Assembly (NCBI GenBank): GCA_017995875.1
Contig: JAGOIB010000037.1
Span: forward strand, 1-16,853
Length of the DNA stretch: 16,853 nt
From: Saprospiraceae bacterium
Lineage (GTDB): Bacteria > Bacteroidota > Bacteroidia > Chitinophagales > Saprospiraceae
Direction of reading: 5' to 3'
Part shown: piece by piece, positions 7,134 through 15,207 of the stretch
Layout: each line of letters opens with the position of its first letter
Position numbering within the stretch: position 1 is the first letter of the stretch
Translations under genes and position numbers: made by a program
Notes under the pieces: model-generated
Databases searched by the model: none
What the model was told of the DNA's origin: nothing
What the model saw: only the letters and a program-made list of their open reading frames with translations

Positions 7134-8813
7134 ATGCAAAAGTCAAAGGTCATTCAGCTTATTGGATTGTACATCCTGTTTGTGCCACCACTTTGGGCTC
7201 AACAAGCGAAAACACCATGGGTTGAATTCGGTTCATCGATCAGATTATCTGCGACAGCGTATCATATCAGTGGACAAGATTACCGTCAAGAGCCATTCTC
7301 CTACTTCCTGCATGGCACACCCCGATTGACCATCAAAGGATTTGACATACCGGTTAGTTTTATTCTGTCAAACCAACAGCGTTCGATTCAGCAACCTTTC
7401 AACCGTATAGGAATAGCCCCACAATACAAATGGATCAAGGCTTATCTCGGATATAATACGATGGCCTTGTCGAAATATACATTTGCGAATCGCCAGTTTC
7501 TCGGTGCAGGTGTAGAGCTTACTCCAGGAAAACTCAGATTAGCTGCCTTATATGGAAGACTACAAAAAGCGATAAGGGAAGATTCAACGGAAGCTTCAGC
7601 CAATTCATTTTTACTACAGCAAAGTTTGCCGAAATTTGAAAGACATGCCTATGGCGCTAAAGTTGGTTTTGGCACAGTCAACTCCTACGTAGACTTTGTC
7701 GGGATGAAGGCTTTCGATATCAAGGGGCCTGATGACCCCATCGATACATTGGCTGTAAGGCCACAGGAAAATGTTGCCCTGGGCATCCAGTCGAAATTGA
7801 AATTGTCAAAATTTGTTGAGCTGAAATTTGATCTGGCTTCAAGCGTCTATACGCGGGATACCACTTCAGCCGACTATGATGTTGCAGATGATGTTGGATT
7901 TTTAGTGAATGTATTACAACCGAAAGAATCCACACAAATATTATTTGCAGGCGAAGCCGGCATAGGTTACAAAAAACCAACCTGGGGTATACAGCTCAAT
8001 TACAAACGAATTGACCCTGACTTCAAATCCATGGGTGTATATTATCTCCAATCCGACATCTCTCAATGGACGATTGCCCCCAATTTTTCCTTATTGAAAA
8101 AAACGCTTCGCATTCGTGGACAGATAGGGATTCAGAAAGATAACTTATACGATACAAGATTAGCGACCAGTAAACGCTTAATCCAGTCTGCCTATGCCCA
8201 ATGGAATCAAAGTCGCTTTTTTCAACTCGGTGCGTACTATACCAATTTTGGCTTGACCCAAACGCCCGGCTTAAAAGCACTGACCGATTCTACACGGATC
8301 AGCCAGGTCAATGGATCTTATGGGCTCAGTCCGTCATTCTTTATTACAGGTCAAACATGGCAACATCAGGTATATGGCACCATAAGTTTTAATAAATTAT
8401 CCTTCAACAAATCATCTATAGTAGCTCCTGAAGATATAAAGACAAGACAACTCAACATTGGCTATACCCTGTCGCCCATATCATCAAACCGATTTACGTT
8501 AGGTGCGTTGTTAACTTCATTGGTTACAGATGCTACTACATCTATCACGTCAAGCAGGGGGCTCGGAGGCAATGGATCCTATACAGATGTAAAAGGGTTG
8601 TTCCATGCAGGTGGACAAATACAATACTTCATCAACAGGCTTGATGAAAATCCGAATGGCAACTCGATTGTCTTCAGTGTTGATGCCAGTTATCAAATTC
8701 AAAAACAAATACAATGCTTCTTCCTTGGTCAACTCATTAAGAATGAAACTCCGACCGGGGAAGGATCATTTACTGAAAATCAATTCACCCTCGGACTCCA
8801 GATCAATTTATAA
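7134..8813 (+). CDS. Outer-membrane beta-barrel protein of unknown family
   Basis: Protein of 559 residues. Signal peptide 1-23 (MQKSKVIQLIGLYILFVPP..., ending WAQ). The rest consists of alternating polar and hydrophobic strands typical of a barrel, for example VEFGSSIRLSATAYHI, LGAGVELTPGKLRLAALYGR, KVGFGTVNSYVDFVGM, WGIQLNYKRI and YGTISFNKLSF. It ends FTLGLQINL, an amphipathic last strand as in outer-membrane proteins. I do not recognise a named family; it is longer than PorP/SprF proteins (about 300 residues) and shows no TonB-dependent plug domain. It lies between the fibre gene and the giant TANFOR gene, 23 and 21 bp away, so it may anchor or export one of them. That role is inferred from position. 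Confidence 0.8.
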   Translation: MQKSKVIQLIGLYILFVPPLWAQQAKTPWVEFGSSIRLSATAYHISGQDYRQEPFSYFLHGTPRLTIKGFDIPVSFILSNQQRSIQQPFNRIGIAPQYKWIKAYLGYNTMALSKYTFANRQFLGAGVELTPGKLRLAALYGRLQKAIREDSTEASANSFLLQQSLPKFERHAYGAKVGFGTVNSYVDFVGMKAFDIKGPDDPIDTLAVRPQENVALGIQSKLKLSKFVELKFDLASSVYTRDTTSADYDVADDVGFLVNVLQPKESTQILFAGEAGIGYKKPTWGIQLNYKRIDPDFKSMGVYYLQSDISQWTIAPNFSLLKKTLRIRGQIGIQKDNLYDTRLATSKRLIQSAYAQWNQSRFFQLGAYYTNFGLTQTPGLKALTDSTRISQVNGSYGLSPSFFITGQTWQHQVYGTISFNKLSFNKSSIVAPEDIKTRQLNIGYTLSPISSNRFTLGALLTSLVTDATTSITSSRGLGGNGSYTDVKGLFHAGGQIQYFINRLDENPNGNSIVFSVDASYQIQKQIQCFFLGQLIKNETPTGEGSFTENQFTLGLQINL

Positions 8814-8834
8814 ATTTTCAAACAGCACCTGAAA

Positions 8835-11800
8835 ATGAAACTACGAATATTGCTTATATGGTGTTTAGTGTGGAGCGTGTCCTTCACCACCTTGAGGGCT
8901 CAGAGTGATGCTATTGTAGTGTCGGTCATCATCCCTCCACCCTACAGTCCATACCTGCAGGACTATCTGCAATATGAAAACAAAATGGTCATTCAGCTTC
9001 AAAGCTTAAGCACGCAAACTTTATCTGTAAAACTTATTGGCTCGATTGAAGGAGATAACGGGATAGCACTGCGAACTGATGCTGATTATATGCCACCGAA
9101 GCCGATCACACTACTTCCGAACAGCCTGCTTCGTATTCCAGCCTCCTCAGGTTCACGTGCTTTCTTTGATCCTAACAATGTTGTCTATGAAGGCCCTGAA
9201 GATCTGAAGATGAAAATTCTGAAAGATGGCATTTTGCCTGAAGGCACTTATACGGTTTGCATTCAGGCGGTCGACTATCAAACCAATATTCCTTTATCTG
9301 AAGAGGCTCCATCGGGTTGTGCATTATTACCAATAAGCTATCCGACACCACCACAATTGGTAAGTCCGGAATGCGATGGCATATTCGACGGGCAACTTCC
9401 ATTTTTCCAATGGACCTTACCCGGAGGCAATACAGGAAATGCTTCTTTAGTGTATGATCTCTATATCGTAGAATGGCTGAGCGGAAGTAATCCGCAGGAT
9501 TTGCTGCAACTGGCGATAGATTATCATGCAGGCAATGCGATTGTAAAAAGCAATCTCACCACACCTTTTTACCAATATCAACCTACTGACATACGGCTTA
9601 TCAAAGGGAAAACATATCTCTGGGCTGTTAAAGTCAGGGACCGGATGATGAACATCACATTTGAAAATCAGGGACAGAGCGAACTTTGCAGTTTTACGAT
9701 TGGCGATCCATTTGAAGATGATGACAAAGACTTTCTATTATTAAATCCAATCCTACCAAAAGATTTTGAGATTGTACAAACAAGAACACTCGTCGAAGGA
9801 CAATTGCGTTACAAATTTCCAGGAGAAACTTTCGGCGCCATTGAAATGGTCAATCGCAATCTGAATCCGGGAACAGGCAACATGCCTTTTATCATAGGTG
9901 AGGAAAGCCCCTTTGAATTAGAAGTTCTCGAAATGCCGGTAGCTGCCTTGACACCAAAAAGTTATCTCGATGCCTTCCCCGTTTCCACGTTGAATAGTAA
10001 GCCACTCGGGGATATTCCTATCAAACTGATCGAGAGCTGGGTGATCATGGATTGCAATGTTACCTATCTGCCCGAAAATGGAGCAAGCTGGACGGTACAT
10101 AAAGATGTCTTTATACTACCCGATGATTACAATACCATGGGTGGCGCATTTGGTGGCAATAGTCGGACAGTGATCATCAATGGGCTCACCAACAATGGCC
10201 CCGGTGCTGATAACCCTTTAAGTATGGGTTCTGCCGGCATAAATGCCACTATGTACAACCGAGTACTTGCCGTAGGCAAAACCGATGGAGAAGGCAACTA
10301 TTCATTGCGCTTTACACAATCTACTCCAGGTCTCAGTTTTACGAACTATCCGGGTCAGGCTACGATCTATCAGGAATGCGAATCCGTAGATGTACCTGAA
10401 GAAGAAAATGTATTTGTTCATCCCCTCGATATCGTTTCCAATCCCGGGGATGTAATTTCAAATCCTGTAGACTTGCTTGCTAATCCTCCGGGAATGGAGA
10501 TTAATAATGTTGGAATGCAACAAAACGTAAATGGGAATCTCAATATCCCTGGCGGCCAACAATCATTACGATCAGGAACCATCAACAGTGCTCCCGGTCA
10601 GGAGGGGTATAAAGACGTTGAAATTAATGGCGGTCACCTGTACAAGGTGTTGAGGCTCGAAGTTGCATCGCCCTTTTATTATTCACCGGACCTCATCTTC
10701 TGGACGCATCCCGGAGATACATTACAATTGCCTGATCAGGTAGCTTATGTCAAGTCATTTGATCTTGATCTGAGAGTAGTTGGGGGCCGTTGGGAAAACA
10801 ATGAAAACTATCAGGCTATAGATGAAGGGGAAGGTATTCCTCATACGGACATATTGTTTAGTCGTCATAAATCAGGTTTACCAACTGATATTCCAATCGA
10901 AGAAGGACAAGGTCTTCGTGATTTTGCCGGTGAACCCGATAATGATTCAGGTTTAATAAATCAGAACGACATGATGATTGGAAACCTGGATGTCGATGGT
11001 GAGTATGATTCAGTTTCTGTCATGCGAACGCTTGGCGATGGCGATGCACTCTTCACACGTCTGGTGGCCGGACATGCATATTACGTTCGTGGAGATGCCC
11101 CACTGGATGGAGGCATCAATTATCAGATTCCTTTGATGACCTCACTGTATCAGGTGTTTGAACCGGAATATTGTGAACAGAATCTTGACGTCAACCTCAA
11201 TAGCTTCTGCCAACATAAACCCATACTCATTAGTGATACGCTTACTGCCTATCCCCGTGCCCCACGTGTCTTTGGTTTTGTCGTCACGTCAACAGGTGAT
11301 GACAAACAACCGTTGGCAAATGTATTGGTAACGATCAAACGAATGCACAATTATCAGGTACATGAGACCTATTCAACATACTCAGATTATTACGGCTACT
11401 TTCAATTCAGCAATCTGCCGGTTGATCCTGATGAGAGTACTGATTACAAGTGGCAGATTACATTTGAGCTGGCAGGCTATAGTGACCGCGTATTGCCGGA
11501 AAATAACATTCTAAAATCGCTACGTCCCGGACAACAATGGGACCTTAATGATGTGGAAATGGTACCGTTGGGTTTGCTTTCCGGATTTATTCAGGATGAG
11601 GATGGTAAATCGATTCTGGCGCTTGTACGTCTTGCTGATGGTCCGCATGTACAGACGACGCTAGGCGCTTTGCCTCAGGGCATCGATGACTTTTGCGGCG
11701 ATATCAACGGAATTGGTGACGCGATGGATGAAGACACCAGGTTGTTTGAAATCAGCATGAACAATGGCATGGCCATACAAAATGGCATGAACCTCCAGCA

Positions 11801-14800
11801 GCAATCAACCCAAATGGCGAAGTTTAACCTGCCTGCCCAATCCGGTAATCAAAAACGACTTGTTATCATTCCATTAGCCGAGCAATATTTTCAAGACACA
11901 TGCTATGTTGATGTAGAGGATGTACCCTACGGGCAGATACAATCGCTCGGAAAAATCACAGTCAAAGAAAAACTGCATAGGGCCATCTTTCATATCAAAG
12001 GCCCGAATGGAGAAAATGTCCAGGCGCGGATCTCAGTTGATGAAAATGTAAGGCAAACCAATACACTGGGAACTGTTGCCTTTCGATTTGCCTCACCGGA
12101 GATAAATTATCGTGTACGGATCGATCCGGAACTGGCGTCACTGGTCCCAGTAGATACGATCATGCGTATTCCTATCAGCAAGGAATATGTCATTCATAAC
12201 ATTACCCTGAAAGAAGGACGCAAATTGAAAGTCCTGGTCATACGGGATCAAAGTGGCCAACAACAACAAAGTTCAAATCCAATACCTATTGCTGGCGCCA
12301 TCGTTCAGACGTTACTCTCCTCTTCACCATCCGGAAATAGTTATATTCAGTGTATCACAGGTGCAGATGGTATATGCACACTGGAAGGCGTACCTACAGG
12401 CCCTTCAACGGTTGAGGTGACTGCATGGAAGGAAGATGATACGCATTTGTATATTGGTAAGACTGTTTCTGTCTCCACGAGCAGGCCAGTGAATCCGCCC
12501 TTTCAAATTGCTTTAAAATATCTCGGCAATATCACCATCCCGGATATCTGGGGATTCCCTACAGCGATTACTGGAGTCGAAATCAAAACAGGACAAGGTG
12601 GCACTACAGATACCTTGTTCGAAGGATTCCTTACTGAGTTACCGGAGAATGCAAGATTCAAGAGTAAGTATAATGAAGTACGCATACCCTATCCAAAAAT
12701 CAAATTCAAATATTCCGGGCAGCATGCTGATGATGGACGCAAGATCATGGAACCGGTCAATACGGGGATTACATTGCAACAATCAGGAGCAGAAGTTACC
12801 TTGTACAATCAGTTCGATGTGATGCTCAAACCAAAACGGGTCATTGATGGGGCTTCTACAAACAAGTTATCTCTCCAAAAAACCGGAACGGGACATGGAA
12901 AAATAGAAGGCGTCGTTGAAACAGAATTGTCCTCCTTCAATTTCTCGTACAATTTTGATGGCAAATTCTATCTGGGAAGTACGCCTACTGAATATAATAT
13001 TACGGTATTCAATACAGGCATGCAATTTTATAATCCGATTGAAATAGGCCAGGCAATACAACCAGGCCAGGAACCTGAACCAGGCCCAAATGATTTTTAC
13101 CTTATGGACATTGGAGCGGGTAACAGACCTCGGTCTCATGCATACCAGGTCTTTCAATTTCCGGCAACAAGTGATTCGTCGAGATCATTTGTTTCTTCAG
13201 AAGCATTTTATATCCATACAATCCTTCATACTGATATTGATGATGTTTCACCGCGCGATCTTGAATTATCGATTGGCAAAATCGTCGTCACACCGGATGA
13301 TATTCATACCGGCATGAATGGCACCAATCGTCTTGATTTCAAGATGGGCAAGCTCTGGAGGTACTACAGCACAACCCCATTTCATTATGACCCTGATCTC
13401 GGAGGCATTACCGTAAGTACAGGATTTATTCAGACTGGCCAAGTCGATGTACCTGTCAATAATCCAGTTATCCAGCCTTATCAATTGATCATGAGTGACG
13501 TCGGGTCGATCAATAAACTGACCTTATCAGGGATCAAGGATGTCATACTTATGAATGGCGTAAACGTCGTACTGAGCAAAGGCAATTCAAATATAGGTTG
13601 GAAACTCTCGGTCAGAAAACTGGATGATAATGGTGTCTTTATGGAGGATGCTATTGTCGCGGAAATTAATAACCTTGATTTACTCAGGGCGCAAGATAAA
13701 ATTTCAATTAAAACAATTCTCCTCAACAGCGAAGATGCGGAACTGGATCTCACCCTACAAGGCGTGGTGCGTCCTTATGATATCGCAGATTTCACGGTGA
13801 CAGACATTACCACAGGTCAGGGGTATTTCATTCTTTCGGGCAATGCACGCCTAGGGAGATCGCAAGTGAGAGTCCCGGGTTTACAAGAGAGTGTTATGCT
13901 GATCAAATATCAGGGGTCCAATCAAAATCCTACCGGACAAATCATTTCATCCTACGCTGGCCTCCTGGAAACTTACGGGCAAGTTTCATTCAGACTAGAT
14001 CCTAATAGCGGCAATGCAACAAAACAGTATTACAAAAACAAACATTTCTACAGCACGGGTGTCATCAGGGTATATGAAAATGGCAAGGAGTTTCTGCTAA
14101 ACGGTATTCTTGAAGTAGATTACAATTTTGTCAAACTGCACATCATTGATAAGGACCTGAATATCCAGAACCTTGATTATACGAAAGTGGATCAGGCAAT
14201 CAATTTTGGGGGCAATGGAAAAAAGATGCTGGTTCGGTCCGGCAGTCAGACTGTCGATGACAATCAATGGGAGGCTCTTTCCTTCAAAGCGAATATGTCC
14301 GATTTTGAAGGCTTAGACCCTGATCAGCAACCAATCACATTTGTTGTTAGTGGTGCTGTCAATGCAACTGATGCAAACCTCTCCGTTGACAAAATCGATC
14401 TTGGCTTCGCCGCTATTCAACTGACGTATGATTTCCAAAAGCAATCCCTGTTTGGTGCGATGGATTTTGATCCCCCACCACCAGGTATAGTGATGGGACC
14501 AGTCACTGTTGATCAGATACAGGCACAGATACTTGTAGATCCTGATGGTTTTCTTTTCGCCGCTGCCATAGATGGTTCGATTGCTGCTGGTGCCTTTAAT
14601 GCAACACTTGGATTTTTATTGGGATCGCATACAAACATTCCGCAGGAAATGGTTGCCTTTACCATGCAATATGCAAAGAATCAAAACCCTCCGGAAACAC
14701 TTGCAGACAGAGAATTGAACGGATTCTTTATAACCGGCAGAGTCGACTTGATTGATGCGCCTATGACAGAGGTCAATTTAGTTTTCTTCTCTGTAGCCGG

Positions 14801-15194
14801 TGGTGCTTCTGTTGGATTTGACGCACGGTTCTATATGGATTTTGCCGGAGCTAATGATGAATCCGCTTTTGGATTTGGTGCACTGGCATTTGCCGGAGCT
14901 ATGGTACAGGCTTCCATACTGATTCCTCCTGTTCCATGTGTAGATCCATCTATTTGTCTTGCTGCAGAAGTTCAATTATTACTCGAAGCCGAGTTACATC
15001 GAAGCGGCGGCCAATGGGAGCTTTCAGGCCATGGCTGTGGCTCACTATCGTTTAGTGGATCCATCTGTGGTATTTCTGAATCATTCGGTGGCAAAGTTGA
15101 TATCCTGTTTAGTTCAGAACATGATCCTGAGATCGATGCAGCACTCGGGGAAACCTGTGCGGGTGGAAGTTCAAGTGAATATACCTGTGACTAA
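8835..15194 (+). CDS. Giant secreted TANFOR-type multidomain protein, 2119 residues
   Basis: Signal peptide 1-22 (MKLRILLIWCLVWSVSF..., ending RAQ). Residues 23-290 resemble the TANFOR domain: IIPPPYSPYLQDYL, a GDNGIAL region, LPEGTYTVCIQAVDY, PPQLVSPEC, a W-containing FN3-like strand, and KGKTYLWAVKVRD. Residues 811-905 look like a carboxypeptidase-regulatory/CNA-B-type fold (RVFGFVVTS ... YGYFQFSNLPV), with related segments at about 912-935 and 1131-1215. A proline/asparagine linker with SNPGDVI, SNPVDLL and ANPPGME lies at about 535-555. Residues 1220-1880 are long beta-rich sequence I cannot assign. The last 250 residues are glycine-rich and hydrophobic (SVAGGASVGFDARFYMDF, FGFGALAFAGAM) with six cysteines near the end. 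No T9SS sorting domain is seen at the C-terminus (GGSSSEYTCD), so the outer-membrane crossing route is unclear. Its likely role is a structural or adhesive surface protein. Confidence 0.85.
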   Translation: MKLRILLIWCLVWSVSFTTLRAQSDAIVVSVIIPPPYSPYLQDYLQYENKMVIQLQSLSTQTLSVKLIGSIEGDNGIALRTDADYMPPKPITLLPNSLLRIPASSGSRAFFDPNNVVYEGPEDLKMKILKDGILPEGTYTVCIQAVDYQTNIPLSEEAPSGCALLPISYPTPPQLVSPECDGIFDGQLPFFQWTLPGGNTGNASLVYDLYIVEWLSGSNPQDLLQLAIDYHAGNAIVKSNLTTPFYQYQPTDIRLIKGKTYLWAVKVRDRMMNITFENQGQSELCSFTIGDPFEDDDKDFLLLNPILPKDFEIVQTRTLVEGQLRYKFPGETFGAIEMVNRNLNPGTGNMPFIIGEESPFELEVLEMPVAALTPKSYLDAFPVSTLNSKPLGDIPIKLIESWVIMDCNVTYLPENGASWTVHKDVFILPDDYNTMGGAFGGNSRTVIINGLTNNGPGADNPLSMGSAGINATMYNRVLAVGKTDGEGNYSLRFTQSTPGLSFTNYPGQATIYQECESVDVPEEENVFVHPLDIVSNPGDVISNPVDLLANPPGMEINNVGMQQNVNGNLNIPGGQQSLRSGTINSAPGQEGYKDVEINGGHLYKVLRLEVASPFYYSPDLIFWTHPGDTLQLPDQVAYVKSFDLDLRVVGGRWENNENYQAIDEGEGIPHTDILFSRHKSGLPTDIPIEEGQGLRDFAGEPDNDSGLINQNDMMIGNLDVDGEYDSVSVMRTLGDGDALFTRLVAGHAYYVRGDAPLDGGINYQIPLMTSLYQVFEPEYCEQNLDVNLNSFCQHKPILISDTLTAYPRAPRVFGFVVTSTGDDKQPLANVLVTIKRMHNYQVHETYSTYSDYYGYFQFSNLPVDPDESTDYKWQITFELAGYSDRVLPENNILKSLRPGQQWDLNDVEMVPLGLLSGFIQDEDGKSILALVRLADGPHVQTTLGALPQGIDDFCGDINGIGDAMDEDTRLFEISMNNGMAIQNGMNLQQQSTQMAKFNLPAQSGNQKRLVIIPLAEQYFQDTCYVDVEDVPYGQIQSLGKITVKEKLHRAIFHIKGPNGENVQARISVDENVRQTNTLGTVAFRFASPEINYRVRIDPELASLVPVDTIMRIPISKEYVIHNITLKEGRKLKVLVIRDQSGQQQQSSNPIPIAGAIVQTLLSSSPSGNSYIQCITGADGICTLEGVPTGPSTVEVTAWKEDDTHLYIGKTVSVSTSRPVNPPFQIALKYLGNITIPDIWGFPTAITGVEIKTGQGGTTDTLFEGFLTELPENARFKSKYNEVRIPYPKIKFKYSGQHADDGRKIMEPVNTGITLQQSGAEVTLYNQFDVMLKPKRVIDGASTNKLSLQKTGTGHGKIEGVVETELSSFNFSYNFDGKFYLGSTPTEYNITVFNTGMQFYNPIEIGQAIQPGQEPEPGPNDFYLMDIGAGNRPRSHAYQVFQFPATSDSSRSFVSSEAFYIHTILHTDIDDVSPRDLELSIGKIVVTPDDIHTGMNGTNRLDFKMGKLWRYYSTTPFHYDPDLGGITVSTGFIQTGQVDVPVNNPVIQPYQLIMSDVGSINKLTLSGIKDVILMNGVNVVLSKGNSNIGWKLSVRKLDDNGVFMEDAIVAEINNLDLLRAQDKISIKTILLNSEDAELDLTLQGVVRPYDIADFTVTDITTGQGYFILSGNARLGRSQVRVPGLQESVMLIKYQGSNQNPTGQIISSYAGLLETYGQVSFRLDPNSGNATKQYYKNKHFYSTGVIRVYENGKEFLLNGILEVDYNFVKLHIIDKDLNIQNLDYTKVDQAINFGGNGKKMLVRSGSQTVDDNQWEALSFKANMSDFEGLDPDQQPITFVVSGAVNATDANLSVDKIDLGFAAIQLTYDFQKQSLFGAMDFDPPPPGIVMGPVTVDQIQAQILVDPDGFLFAAAIDGSIAAGAFNATLGFLLGSHTNIPQEMVAFTMQYAKNQNPPETLADRELNGFFITGRVDLIDAPMTEVNLVFFSVAGGASVGFDARFYMDFAGANDESAFGFGALAFAGAMVQASILIPPVPCVDPSICLAAEVQLLLEAELHRSGGQWELSGHGCGSLSFSGSICGISESFGGKVDILFSSEHDPEIDAALGETCAGGSSSEYTCD

Positions 15195-15207
15195 AAAAAA
15201 GAAAACA

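Noticed and set aside
12867..13753. Minus-strand frames inside the giant gene
   Set aside because: Short and without motifs, they lie antisense to a continuous plus-strand coding frame.
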